Shown: positions 14,487 through 23,339 of the stretch, piece by piece
How positions within the stretch are numbered: the first letter of the stretch is position 1
How the letters are laid out: each line of letters opens with the position of its first letter
Assembly (NCBI GenBank): GCA_025963725.1
Contig: JAOQAE010000007.1
Span: 186,001 to 250,000, forward strand
Length of the DNA stretch: 64,000 bases
Direction of reading: 5' to 3'
Origin: Bacteroidota bacterium
Lineage (GTDB): Bacteria > Bacteroidota > Bacteroidia > 2-12-FULL-35-15
Notes under the pieces: generated by a model
What the model saw: the letters and a program-made list of their open reading frames with translations, nothing else
Told to the model about the DNA's origin: nothing
Database searches by the model: none
Program-made: the position numbers and the translations under genes

Positions 14487-15989
14487 TTATTTATTCAGCA
14501 CGATCCGGAAGGTGGTTCCTTTATCAGTTTCGGAGCTCTTCACAAAGATCTTTCCTGAATGATAATTCTCGATGATGCGCTTGGTGAGCGACAGCCCAAG
14601 CCCCCAGCCGCGCTGCTTGGTTGTGTATCCCGGCTCAAAAACGGTTTTGTATTTCGATTTCGGGATGCCTTTGCCTGTGTCGGAAATATCGATGTACACG
14701 AATTGCGTTTGGTCAGAAACGGAAATTTTTATTGCGCCATTTCCATTCATGGCATCCACGGCATTCCTGATGAGGTTCTCGATCACCCACTCAAACAAAG
14801 GCACATTGAGCTTCGCGCTGAAGCCAGCGGAATCGGGTGATTCAAGCGTAAAGGCAACATTCTTGGATGTGCGGAGCTTCATGTAATTTACCGCATCGCG
14901 CAGCACTCTTACTACGTCAACTTCATCCAGCTTCGGCACCGAACCGATCTTGGAAAAACGCTCTGTAATGGTTTCAAGTCGCTTCACATCCTTTTCGATC
15001 TCGCTTGCGGTTTCAGGGTCGAGCCCTTTCGAGCGAAGGTACTCCAGCCACGCAATAAGCGATGAAAGCGGTGTTCCCAGCTGGTGCGCGGTTTCCTTTG
15101 CCATTCCCACCCATACCTGGTTCTGCTCAACCCTGCGCGCCGTGCTGAACAACAGGTACGCAATGAGCAGGAACACACCGATGATGGTGAACATGATGTA
15201 GGGATAATATTTCAGCTGTGTGAGCAGCGTAGATTCCTGGTAGAAGATGAAGCTCTTTGTGCCATCGCCGAACTCCACCTCTATCGGCTGGTTCTCTGCG
15301 GCCATTTCTGACAGCTGTTGCTGCAGCAGTTCCGGATTGCCGATCTTCGCGGAATCAATATTTCCCGATTCGATCACATGCTGCTTTGTTGAATCGGTAT
15401 AGATCACAGGCACCGAAGCGGAATTCACAGCCACTTCCGAAATAAAGGATTTGATCAGGTCGTCGAGCACGATCTTCAATTCGGTGAACAGCTTTGAATC
15501 CTTGTAATAGAGGTAATTCTTTTGTCCTTTGTAAATGTTGATCTCGATCGGCTCCTGCACGGCGCGCATGGCCTGCATCTGCAATTTCAGGTAGGTTTTA
15601 TCACTTTCCTTCGTGGAATCGAGGTTTCGTGAAGTGATGGGTGTTCCGTGCTCGTCGGCGAGGATCACGGGCACTGTAGTGTTGTCGGCAACCACCTTCA
15701 GCACAAAGCCGTAATCGGCCAGGTCCTGCGAAAGCTGCTTGGTTGCTTCGGCCCAGAGCTCCACTTTTTTGCGCTCATCGGCGGAGATCTTCTTAAAAAG
15801 CTCGTTGGTGTATTTTACGAGGTTGACCTTCTTCTCAATGGCTTCCGCCCAAAGCTTGACCTTCCTGCGCTCCTCGGTGGCGATCTTATTCACCAGCATG
15901 TTGGTGTACCAGAGCGATACGCCTACGATCACCACGGCTGCCATAAACAACCACAACTTCCATCGCTGCTTTTTTGAATAAATGCTCAA
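14487..15989 (-). CDS. Membrane sensor histidine kinase with duplicated sensor region
   Basis: 500 residues. Transmembrane helices at about 11-31 and 263-283 flank a roughly 230-residue extracytoplasmic region. The cytoplasmic part has an H-box (AKETAHQLGTPLSSL, His302), an N-box (NLIRNAVDAMNGNG), and G-boxes (DTGKGIPKSKYKTVFEPG, RGWGLGLSLTKRI). There is no HAMP or receiver domain. The sensor region contains internal duplications: KVKLWAEAIEK is echoed by KVELWAEATKQ, and the stretch VPVILADEHGTPI...NLDSTK by VPVIYTDSTKQHV...NIDSAK. It heads an operon with hemW and the cyclase gene, with no response regulator beside it, so its partner is unknown. HQLGTP kinases of this kind are common orphans in Bacteroidota. 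Confidence 0.92.
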   Translation of the reverse strand: MSIYSKKQRWKLWLFMAAVVIVGVSLWYTNMLVNKIATEERRKVKLWAEAIEKKVNLVKYTNELFKKISADERKKVELWAEATKQLSQDLADYGFVLKVVADNTTVPVILADEHGTPITSRNLDSTKESDKTYLKLQMQAMRAVQEPIEINIYKGQKNYLYYKDSKLFTELKIVLDDLIKSFISEVAVNSASVPVIYTDSTKQHVIESGNIDSAKIGNPELLQQQLSEMAAENQPIEVEFGDGTKSFIFYQESTLLTQLKYYPYIMFTIIGVFLLIAYLLFSTARRVEQNQVWVGMAKETAHQLGTPLSSLIAWLEYLRSKGLDPETASEIEKDVKRLETITERFSKIGSVPKLDEVDVVRVLRDAVNYMKLRTSKNVAFTLESPDSAGFSAKLNVPLFEWVIENLIRNAVDAMNGNGAIKISVSDQTQFVYIDISDTGKGIPKSKYKTVFEPGYTTKQRGWGLGLSLTKRIIENYHSGKIFVKSSETDKGTTFRIVLNK

Positions 15990-16029
15990 GTGATCCGTGC
16001 CTTTGATTTAATGAACACGAATTTAGGTA

Positions 16030-16145
16030 TTTTTTTCGAAGAAACGCGGTTGTTCTCGCAGAGACGCAGAGGCCGCAGAGGCCGTGATTAAGAAGATCCT
16101 TCGACTGCACTTCGTTCCGCTCAGGATGACATCCTGCATAGATCA
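16030..16145. repeat. Intergenic repeat tracts (GCAGAGACGCAGAGG and TCATCCTGAG types)
   Basis: Two repeat types lie end to end between the AsmA-like and kinase genes. The first, about 16052-16087, is TCTCGCAGAGACGCAGAGGC followed by CGCAGAGGCCG. The second, about 16095-16145, read on the minus strand is GATGTCATCCTGAGCGGAAC followed by GAAGTGCAGTCGAAGGATCT. It matches the element at 21900-21935 in the opposite orientation and shares ATGACATCCTGCA with 22005-22017. Both are widespread in Bacteroidota intergenic DNA. Confidence 0.75.
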
Positions 16146-16154
16146 GGATACATA

Positions 16155-18812
16155 CTAAAAATCATCCTCTTCCTTTTTCTTCGGCGGCTTCAGCTCTTTC
16201 TTCACTTCCTTCTTATCCGCTTCCTCCCAATTGATCTTAAACGTTGTTTGCTCCTCCTTTTTAGCCTTGTCTTTAAGCGTGCTGTCTTTTTTAAACATCC
16301 CGAATTCTTCCTTCAGGATGCTTTTCAGGTTCTGCTTCTCCACTTTCAGGTCCTGCTTCACATTCTGCACCGCGCCTTTCGTATCGTATTTAATAATGGG
16401 ATTGTCGAGGTTGCCGGTCATCAATATAAAAATATTGGTCCGTCCAAGCCCGTCATCCGCAACTTCCCCAAACTCATCATTCTCTTTCTTTGCAGCCTTC
16501 GCCTTTTTGGAAAGCAGCTCGTTCAGCGATAATTTGATCCTGTAGTTAATGTCGTTATTGAATGTATGCGTTCCCGAAGCCGTTACGTTCAATGCGTTTG
16601 ACCTGATCTCCATCTTCGGGATGCTGATGGTTTGCTTCCTGATCTCGATCTGGTTCTTCAGCGTTGCAAAGCGGATGTTCTCGAGTTCCTTCAGCGAAAT
16701 GAAGCGCGACAGGCTTTTCATCGATTCCACATTGTTCAGCTCACCGTTATCGATGCTCATGTCGACACCCGCATAGAGCTTGTCCAGATCCATTTGCAGC
16801 TCGGGCGACAATACAGCAGCGAACTGGACCTTTGCGGAAGCGATGCCTTTTATGTTTTTATCGGTAATGTTCGTTTGCCCGAAATTCTCAAACTCCGCAA
16901 ACATTTTGGTGATGTTGATCCTGCTAATATCCGAAAAGCAGGTCACAAGCAGCTTTGTGGAATCGCTGCCATCCACAAGGCCACTGGTGCTGATGGTTCC
17001 GTTCATGGTGGAAAGCACGATGGGGTCGAGCACCATTTTTTTATCCTTCAGCTTCACCACGCCTTTAATGTTGAATGCCTCAAATTTTCTGAACTGCAAA
17101 TGTGCGATCTCCGTATTCAGGTTCACATTGATGTGCTCCGAAAATTTCAATTTGTATTTGCTTTCCTTCTGCGCGCCTTCTTCTTTATTGGCAAGCAATT
17201 CATCCAGGTTGATGTTTGTTGAGTTCAGCGTAGCTTCAATGGTGATGTCCTGGTTCTCCTTCAGGATAAAGCCGGCGATATTCCTGAAAAAGCCTTTGAT
17301 CATGAAATCACTGCCCGATACTTTACCCTTGAACTCATTCACCGCAAGGTCATTGTTATCGAACCTGAAATCCCCGCCGATCTCTTTGAAATCAAGCGAA
17401 TTGTTCTTTAGCTTTATGTTTGCATTGCTGATCTGCAGCTCACCGGAAGTATGGATGTTCTCGAAATTTCCGGTTCCTTTTTTTCCGTCGCAGCTGAAGG
17501 AAGCGTCTATCCTCACCTGGCCGGTAATGCTCTCCACCGTATCGATCTTCACAAATCCCTGCACTTCCTGCAGCGTGGTGACAGCAGAAATTTTTCCTGA
17601 GAAGGAAGGATGATCGAAGTCGCTGATCTTTAATTCCCCTTTTATGCTTCCCTCGTTGATCGCGGCGGAGAAGTCGAGCAGCTCGAGCCGGGAGCTTTCC
17701 TTTTTCTGCGGGTTGCCATTGGTATAATGCCCTTTGAGGCTTACATTCTTCAGCGAGATCTTATCTTTCACCTGCGTAATGGTTGCCGACCTGATCCCGA
17801 AATCGGCGGTGACCTGCGGTACATTCCCCTCCGCCAGGCTGCCCTGGATGAGCGCATCGAAATAGAATTCACCGGTGCTTTCGTAATCATTTATCCTGCC
17901 TTTATACTTGGCGGGGATCATGGAAAGCACAGACTGGATATCCATGTCCTTGCCCCTGATGCCAATATTCACCAAAGGTTCCGTGGAATTGACCACATTG
18001 CCGAACACTTCAAAAAGCAGGTCTTCGATCTTTAATTTCCCGGATTCGATCTTGTAGGAGTTTATGGTATTGTCCACATTGAGCGCGAACTCGGTATGGA
18101 TGTTTTTTTTGCGGAGGTAATTGGTGCTGTCGGTCTTGATATAATTCACATACAGGTCGGCAACAGTATGCAGCGTGTAGGTCTTATCGGAAAACTCACC
18201 GGAAAATTTCCCGTCCTTCACCACTCCGTCGATGCCCTGGCCGCCCTTTGCATCCTTGTAATTGAGGCTTACATTCTTTAGTTGAATGTCTTCAAGGGCA
18301 AACGAAAAGGAGGTGGCAGCCGTATCGCTGCTCTCTTTCCAGAAATGATAATTATCGTTGCCCTGCTTGTCGATCCTTACACGCAGCGTTACATCCGAGA
18401 TGATGAGCTTTTTAACGCGGTAGTTCTTTTTGAAAATGTCGAAAAGGTTGAAACGAAGCGAGATCTCGCCGGCTTTGAAGAGCGTATCTTTCTTTGTCAT
18501 TACACCCGCTTCAAGCGCTTTCACATTCCGGAAGTTGACGGAGCCATACGGAAAGCTGCTGATCACGGTGAAGTCGATGTCCTTCCCATCCACGATCACC
18601 TGCGTGTTTAACTGCTTGTTTAGCTCGCCAACGATGTATTCCTTCACTTCATCCTGGTAGTATTTGCCTATGATAAATGCCGTCGCGATCAGCAGCGTGA
18701 ACAGGATGAGTGTAAGAACTACGAGGCGGAGAAATAAACGCAGGAGCCAGGGAGCTTTGCCGGGAACTTCCTGCCTGCCCGGTATTGGGTCCTGTTTATT
18801 TTCCTGGTTCAT
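16155..18812 (-). CDS. AsmA-like family envelope protein
   Basis: 885 residues from the preferred ATG at 18812; the open frame extends 13 codons upstream only to a TTG. A short cytoplasmic start and one N-terminal helix (about residues 28-52, rich in L/I/V/T) anchor it in the inner membrane. The rest is a long periplasmic beta-rich body with AsmA-type features: the motif DKLYAGVDMSIDNGELNNVE and, near the C-terminus, KMEIRSNALNVTASGTHTF with NDINYRIKLSLNELL. The tail is Lys/Glu-rich. AsmA-like proteins (AsmA, YhdP, TamB relatives) are repeating-beta-groove proteins thought to move phospholipids between the membranes; the exact role of the Bacteroidota group is unproven. It stands alone, separated from the kinase operon by repeats. 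Confidence 0.88.
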   Translation of the reverse strand: MNQENKQDPIPGRQEVPGKAPWLLRLFLRLVVLTLILFTLLIATAFIIGKYYQDEVKEYIVGELNKQLNTQVIVDGKDIDFTVISSFPYGSVNFRNVKALEAGVMTKKDTLFKAGEISLRFNLFDIFKKNYRVKKLIISDVTLRVRIDKQGNDNYHFWKESSDTAATSFSFALEDIQLKNVSLNYKDAKGGQGIDGVVKDGKFSGEFSDKTYTLHTVADLYVNYIKTDSTNYLRKKNIHTEFALNVDNTINSYKIESGKLKIEDLLFEVFGNVVNSTEPLVNIGIRGKDMDIQSVLSMIPAKYKGRINDYESTGEFYFDALIQGSLAEGNVPQVTADFGIRSATITQVKDKISLKNVSLKGHYTNGNPQKKESSRLELLDFSAAINEGSIKGELKISDFDHPSFSGKISAVTTLQEVQGFVKIDTVESITGQVRIDASFSCDGKKGTGNFENIHTSGELQISNANIKLKNNSLDFKEIGGDFRFDNNDLAVNEFKGKVSGSDFMIKGFFRNIAGFILKENQDITIEATLNSTNINLDELLANKEEGAQKESKYKLKFSEHINVNLNTEIAHLQFRKFEAFNIKGVVKLKDKKMVLDPIVLSTMNGTISTSGLVDGSDSTKLLVTCFSDISRINITKMFAEFENFGQTNITDKNIKGIASAKVQFAAVLSPELQMDLDKLYAGVDMSIDNGELNNVESMKSLSRFISLKELENIRFATLKNQIEIRKQTISIPKMEIRSNALNVTASGTHTFNNDINYRIKLSLNELLSKKAKAAKKENDEFGEVADDGLGRTNIFILMTGNLDNPIIKYDTKGAVQNVKQDLKVEKQNLKSILKEEFGMFKKDSTLKDKAKKEEQTTFKINWEEADKKEVKKELKPPKKKEEDDF

Positions 18813-18945
18813 GGAGCGAAGGCTTATCTTACAAAGTTTATAAAAAAACAAGGGATGCCTTTGCCTCCCGCGCAGATGTTATCAATAACGGATGGTGAAT
18901 AAGTTTATTTCGAAGAAGAAGAATTAAGGGCTGATCTAAAATTGT

Positions 18946-18953
18946 TAAATTTG
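18946..18953 (+). promoter_or_regulatory. Bacteroidota -7 box of the MtfA-like gene
   Basis: TAAATTTG is a perfect match to TAnnTTTG, 20 bp before the ATG at 18973. No clear TTG -33 element is seen at the expected distance, so this is a probable rather than certain promoter. Confidence 0.5.
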
Positions 18954-18972
18954 GGACAGATACCAGGAACAC

Positions 18973-20316
18973 ATGGAATTCATCAAAGGCTTAGGAATTT
19001 TACTTCTCGTTGTTGCCACCGCCTTTGCACCGCTTTTCGGACTTTATTACATCATTAAAAACCTTGTAGGGCTGTTCGACCGCTCCGTTTACGGGCGCAA
19101 GGTGGACCTGAAATATGCCGAGATCATCCTGTCCTCCAAGTTCGCGTATTACCAGAAGCTCGATTCATGGGGCAAGGCGCGCTTCATGCGAAGGCTGCAC
19201 CGCTTCATTGAGAATAAGGATTTTATCGGCTCGGGCGGGATCATCTTAACGGATGAAATGATCGTGCTGATCTCTGCTTGCGCCATCCAGCTTACATTCG
19301 GACTGAAGGAATACAAGCTGAACCATTTCTCCAAAATCTTCGTGTACCCGAAAGCCTTTTATTCAAAGGTAAGCAAGCAGTATCACAAGGGCGAGACCAA
19401 CCTTGCGGGAGCCATCGTGCTTTCCTGGAGCCATTTCCTGGAGGGCTACAGCAAGCCCAACGACAAGATCAACCTCGGACTGCATGAAATGGCGCATGCC
19501 TTACGGTTCGATAAATTCAAGAGCGATGAGTACGACCGCTTTTTCAACAGGTATTACGACAAATGGCAGGTTGTTGCAAAAGGGGAATTTCAAAAAACAC
19601 GGGAGGGCGATACATTTTTCAGGGAATACGGCGGAACAAATGTGAATGAATTTTTTGCCGTTTGCGTGGAATCATACTTTGAAGCCCCGGCTGAGTTCAA
19701 AAGGCTGCATCCCGGGATCTACGCACACATGCGCATCCTGCTCAACCAGGACCCGCTGGAAGACTTTAACAATTTCAGCGCAAGCAGGAACAATTACCGG
19801 AAGGTGCACAATCCGGACTTTGAGCCGGAGGGGAAAATGATCTATAAAACGAGGTTTGGCTCGAAGAATATCCTGTCGCTTCTTTTTGCAGCAGGCGTCT
19901 GGATCTTCATGCTGGTAAGCAATATAAATAACGGGATCTCCGGCGACCAGGTTTTTTTCGGGATCATTCTTTTAGTTGCAGGATATTATATTACAGAGAA
20001 TGCGTTCAGCCGGATCAGCTTTTACGCAAATGGGATTCATGTGAAATCCCTTGTGCCATCACTATTCAAGCGCTACACCAAATTCAGCTATGAGGAAGTG
20101 ATCTGCGTGGAATTCGAACAACACTCCTTCGATGAAACGAATGACCAGATCATTATCGTTTACCTGGACAACGGGAAGATCCGAAAAAGAACCTTTATCG
20201 ATGATTTTTCACGGGATGAGATCCTGCAGTTTGCCGACTTTCTTGTTGCAAGAAAAGTGGCCGTGAAGCTGAATGCGCTGGCAAAATACTCCAGGCCGCT
20301 TACTCCGCGCTACTGA
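18973..20316 (+). CDS. MtfA-like zinc peptidase with C-terminal membrane/PH-like extension
   Basis: 447 residues. An N-terminal helix (about 5-35) is followed by an M90/MtfA-type domain with the zinc motif LHEMAHALRFD (H171, E172, H175) and a downstream NEFFAVCVESYFE (Glu226 or Glu233) as the likely third ligand. MtfA of E. coli is a cytosolic peptidase that binds the regulator Mlc; the Bacteroidota versions are of unknown target. Beyond about residue 290 is an extra region with two hydrophobic helices (about 297-316 and 322-340) and a C-terminal beta-rich part resembling a bacterial PH domain, absent from E. coli MtfA. Its 3' end overlaps the convergent pseudouridine synthase gene by 17 bp. 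Confidence 0.88.
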   Translation: MEFIKGLGILLLVVATAFAPLFGLYYIIKNLVGLFDRSVYGRKVDLKYAEIILSSKFAYYQKLDSWGKARFMRRLHRFIENKDFIGSGGIILTDEMIVLISACAIQLTFGLKEYKLNHFSKIFVYPKAFYSKVSKQYHKGETNLAGAIVLSWSHFLEGYSKPNDKINLGLHEMAHALRFDKFKSDEYDRFFNRYYDKWQVVAKGEFQKTREGDTFFREYGGTNVNEFFAVCVESYFEAPAEFKRLHPGIYAHMRILLNQDPLEDFNNFSASRNNYRKVHNPDFEPEGKMIYKTRFGSKNILSLLFAAGVWIFMLVSNINNGISGDQVFFGIILLVAGYYITENAFSRISFYANGIHVKSLVPSLFKRYTKFSYEEVICVEFEQHSFDETNDQIIIVYLDNGKIRKRTFIDDFSRDEILQFADFLVARKVAVKLNALAKYSRPLTPRY

Positions 20317-21829
20317 TCATTTTCATCATACCAACTTCCGCTTCGGTGAGGAACCTCCAGCGTCCGCGCGGCATATCCTTTTTAGTGAGCGGGCCGAACA
20401 CTACCCTGTCGAGCTTGCGGACATTGTATCCGAGGTGTTCAAAGATCCTGCGCACAATGCGGTTCTTGCCTGAATGGATCTCCACTCCTACGTTCGCTTT
20501 GTCTTTGCCATCGCCAACATAAGACACTTCATCCACTTTTACCGGGCCGTCTTCGAGCTCCAATCCTTCGGAGATCTTGTCAAGGTCAGCACGCTTCAGC
20601 GGCTTGTCGAGCTCCACATGGTACACCTTACGCACGCCGTAGCGCGGATGGGTAAGCTTCTTGGTAAGCTCGCCATCGTTGGTGAACATGAGCAGCCCGG
20701 TAGTTGCCCTGTCGAGGCGGCCTACAGGATACAGGCGCTCGCGGCAGGCGCCCTGGATGAGCTCCAATACGGTTTTGCGTTGCTGCGGATCATCCACGGT
20801 AGTTATATAATCTTTTGGCTTGTTCAGGATAAGGTATACATGCTTTTCTTTCTTCAGCGTTTGTCCGCCGTATTTGATCACATCCGTAGGCTTCACTTTA
20901 AAGCCCATCTCGGTAATGATCTTTCCGTTCACCTGCACCACGCCCGATTCGATCAGCTCATCGGCCTCCCTGCGGGAACAGATCCCGGCATTGGCAATGT
21001 ATTTATTGAGGCGCACAGTTCCGTCGTTAGCTCCCATCTTTTCAGCGGCAGGCTTCTTTGGAAAAGGCTTTTTATCGAAAGAGCGCTTTTTATACGGGCG
21101 GGAATAATTATCATCCCCACCGAAAGAGCGCTTCCCTTCGGAGCTTTCTTCCCTTTTCTTATAAGGCTTTTCATCCGCAGGCTCTTCCCTTTTCACAGGC
21201 ACGCCTCGTTTTTTCGCCTGGTATTCCTCTTCATAATCCAATCCCTTCTTATCGCTTTCCCTTACAAAGGCAGGCTTTGATTCATAAAAGTCGTCATCGT
21301 GATTTTTCTTGTATGAAGGGCGCTCGGTATCACCTTTGCGATCATCGCTGCGCTTTTTACCGAATGCAGGCTTGTCGCCGAAAGGCTTACGCTTCGCATC
21401 GCCGGAGCGGGATGGCTTTTCCTTGCTGAAAGAGGATTTCTCTTTAAAGGATGGTTTTTCTTTATTGTAAGAGGATTTTTCTTTGCTAAATGAAGGACTT
21501 TCCTTTTTGAAAGCCGGCCTTTCTTCACGGTCGTCGGAAGAAGCACGCTTGCGGGAAGCCGGCTTTTCATCATTGTAACGCGGCTTTTCATCGGCGGAAT
21601 CATCATCGCCGCGTTTTTTGCGGAAAGTTGGCTTATCGCCGAAAGGCTTGCGTTTCTCTTCAAAAGAAGAAGTGCGGCGCTGGCTGGAGCTTCCGAAATC
21701 GGAAGGCCGGGAATCGTCGCGGAAACGCTCAAAAACAGGCTTTTTGCCTTTTTTAGAGTCTTTTCCTTTTTTAGGTTCGGACCTTTTTTCTGAAGAGTCC
21801 TTGCTGCTGCGTTTAAATTCCTTTGCCAT
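20300..21829 (-). CDS. RluB-type 23S rRNA pseudouridine synthase with long basic N-terminal tail
   Basis: 509 residues from the ATG at 21829; the open frame upstream of it is repeat DNA and should not be included. The N-terminal 270 or so residues are low complexity, rich in Lys, Arg, Ser, Asp, Glu and Pro, with repeated KPxFxKK, SDDRK and SFSKEK elements, and are surely disordered. The enzyme core follows: an S4 RNA-binding domain (VRLNKYIANAGICSRREADEL) and the RsuA/RluB catalytic motif GRLDRATTGLLMFTNDGEL with the catalytic Asp. It makes pseudouridine in large-subunit rRNA in the cytosol. Basic N-terminal extensions of this kind are frequent in Bacteroidota RluB homologues, though this one is long. 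Confidence 0.92.
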   Translation of the reverse strand: MAKEFKRSSKDSSEKRSEPKKGKDSKKGKKPVFERFRDDSRPSDFGSSSQRRTSSFEEKRKPFGDKPTFRKKRGDDDSADEKPRYNDEKPASRKRASSDDREERPAFKKESPSFSKEKSSYNKEKPSFKEKSSFSKEKPSRSGDAKRKPFGDKPAFGKKRSDDRKGDTERPSYKKNHDDDFYESKPAFVRESDKKGLDYEEEYQAKKRGVPVKREEPADEKPYKKREESSEGKRSFGGDDNYSRPYKKRSFDKKPFPKKPAAEKMGANDGTVRLNKYIANAGICSRREADELIESGVVQVNGKIITEMGFKVKPTDVIKYGGQTLKKEKHVYLILNKPKDYITTVDDPQQRKTVLELIQGACRERLYPVGRLDRATTGLLMFTNDGELTKKLTHPRYGVRKVYHVELDKPLKRADLDKISEGLELEDGPVKVDEVSYVGDGKDKANVGVEIHSGKNRIVRRIFEHLGYNVRKLDRVVFGPLTKKDMPRGRWRFLTEAEVGMMKMISSAE

Positions 21830-21894
21830 GCTTGTTATATTTTTTGCAAAGATAGGCTTAAAATCAGCGAAAAACGAATGTTGAAGGCATTTTC

Positions 21895-22025
21895 GTGTGC
21901 AGCGTGTCATCCTGAACGGAACGTAGTGCAGTGAATGGATCTTATTTCGGTTACCACTATTAAACCCTTGTAACCTTTGTGAAGATGTTTCGCGGAAGCT
22001 CAACATGACATCCTGCACAGATAGA
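21895..22025. repeat. Imperfect palindrome of TGTCATCCTGAAC / GTTGAGC...TGACA type
   Basis: The left arm (TGTCATCCTGAACGGAACGT then AGTGCAGTGAATGGATCTT) and the right arm (TTTCGCGGAAGCTCAACATG then ACATCCTGCACAGATAG) are imperfect inverted repeats. They fill the gap between the yraN and rluB-type genes. The left arm is the same element as at 16095-16145. The longer open frame upstream of the rluB ATG is only this repeat being read through. Confidence 0.75.
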
Positions 22026-22030
22026 TCTTA

Positions 22031-22393
22031 CTACACCAGCGGATAAAACGCCGCTTCAATGTGCTTCACATTATCTACGCTGCCATTCATAAGCACTGAG
22101 ATAATATCGAAGCGCACTTCCAGGTCGAGCCCTTTTTGCTGAATATAGGCATTTGCCGCTTTTATAAGGTTGCGCTGCTTCTGCCGGTTGACGAAGGTTT
22201 CCGGCTCACCGAAAAAATTGCTGCTGCGGGTCTTCACTTCGGCAACCACCAGCATGCCGCCGCCGGATGCGATGATGTCGGCCTCAAAGTTCCGGAAGCG
22301 CCAGTTTGTTTCAAGGATCCTGTATCCTTTATCTTTGAGATAATTTGCTGCAAGGACCTCTCCCTTGTTTCCTGTGTCGTTGTGTTCTGCCAT
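22031..22393 (-). CDS. YraN/UPF0102 family putative endonuclease
   Basis: 120 residues from the ATG at 22393 (MAEHNDTGNKGEVLAANYL). The longer open frame has 31 extra codons without family similarity. It shows the UPF0102 pattern: a GNKGEVLAANYLKDKGYRIL helix, then NWRFRNFEADIIASGGGMLV and VAEVKTR, which carry the D...ExK residues of a restriction-endonuclease-like fold. The length of about 120 is normal for YraN. Its function is not settled; the fold resembles Holliday-junction resolvases. Cytosolic. Confidence 0.9.
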   Translation of the reverse strand: MAEHNDTGNKGEVLAANYLKDKGYRILETNWRFRNFEADIIASGGGMLVVAEVKTRSSNFFGEPETFVNRQKQRNLIKAANAYIQQKGLDLEVRFDIISVLMNGSVDNVKHIEAAFYPLV

Positions 22394-22620
22394 ACTTAAG
22401 TTCAGTTCATAAAGTAAAGAGCTGAAAGGAAAAACCTTCAGCCCGCATTCAATAAAAAAAGTTCCAGGGAGTATCTGCGGCTGCAAATATGGTATTTTTC
22501 CGGTAAATAAATCACCTGATCAGGTTTTTGGTACGAGTTTTGAAAAGGTTGGCGCGTTCTGTTAAAATTTTAGTATTTTAGCACGACACGATTCCTAAAA
22601 CAAACAAACTATATCTACAA

Positions 22621-23268
22621 ATGAAAAAATCTCTCTTAAAAATTGCTTCTGTTCTTACTATAATGGTAGCTACCGCTTTTTCAGGCACAGCCCAGACATT
22701 TGAAGGCGTGATCGAATTCAAAAAGCAAACCGCTACAGATACCACCAATTATGTTTATTATGTAAAAGGCAACCAGGTGAAGATCGATGAGATCGGCTCC
22801 AAATCACACAAGGTGGAAGGCACATCGCTGATCAACCTCGACACTAAAACAATGCAGTATTTTAACCATGAGCGCAAGCTGTACATGGACAACCCTACAC
22901 CTTCGGCGCCAACCATCAACGGAACCTGCGTTGTGAAGAAAGGCCAGAATGTAAAGAACCTCCAGGGATATAAATGTGTTGAGTACACAGTGACCAACCA
23001 GCAGGAAGGCGTGATCATCACGTATTGGCTGGCAGACGGAAAATTCTCTTTCTTTGAAAAGATGCTCCGCCAACTGAACCGCAAGGAAAAATCATCGGTG
23101 TATTTCCTGCAGATCCAGGATATTAAGAACATGTTCCCGATGCTTTCCGTACAGACAGACCTTACCGGGAAAGAAATAACCAAGCTGGAAGTAACCAAGA
23201 TCACGAAGAAAGAACTTGACCCTGCCATGTTTGAAATCCCAAAAGGATATAACAAATTCGAGAAATAG
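22621..23268 (+). CDS. Secreted DUF4412-like protein
   Basis: 215 residues. A signal peptide ends near FSGTAQT, then FEGVIEFKKQ begins the mature domain. The pattern of short beta strands (YVYYVKGNQVKIDE, SLINLDTKTMQYF, YKCVEYTVTNQ, ITYWLADGKFSFF) and the C-terminal LDPAMFEIPKGY match DUF4412-type proteins of Bacteroidota, which are periplasmic or outer-leaflet proteins of unknown role. It stands alone with its own terminator 23 bp after the stop. Confidence 0.8.
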   Translation: MKKSLLKIASVLTIMVATAFSGTAQTFEGVIEFKKQTATDTTNYVYYVKGNQVKIDEIGSKSHKVEGTSLINLDTKTMQYFNHERKLYMDNPTPSAPTINGTCVVKKGQNVKNLQGYKCVEYTVTNQQEGVIITYWLADGKFSFFEKMLRQLNRKEKSSVYFLQIQDIKNMFPMLSVQTDLTGKEITKLEVTKITKKELDPAMFEIPKGYNKFEK

Positions 23269-23290
23269 CTTTTCACAAAATTTTAATTGA

Positions 23291-23316
23291 CGCCTCGCCT
23301 TCGGCGGGGCGTTTTT
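23291..23316 (+). terminator. Intrinsic terminator after the DUF4412-like gene
   Basis: A 9-bp stem CGCCTCGCC / GGCGGGGCG with a TTC loop and a T5 tail. Confidence 0.9.
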
Positions 23317-23339
23317 GTTCCACTATCATTTCCACTTCC

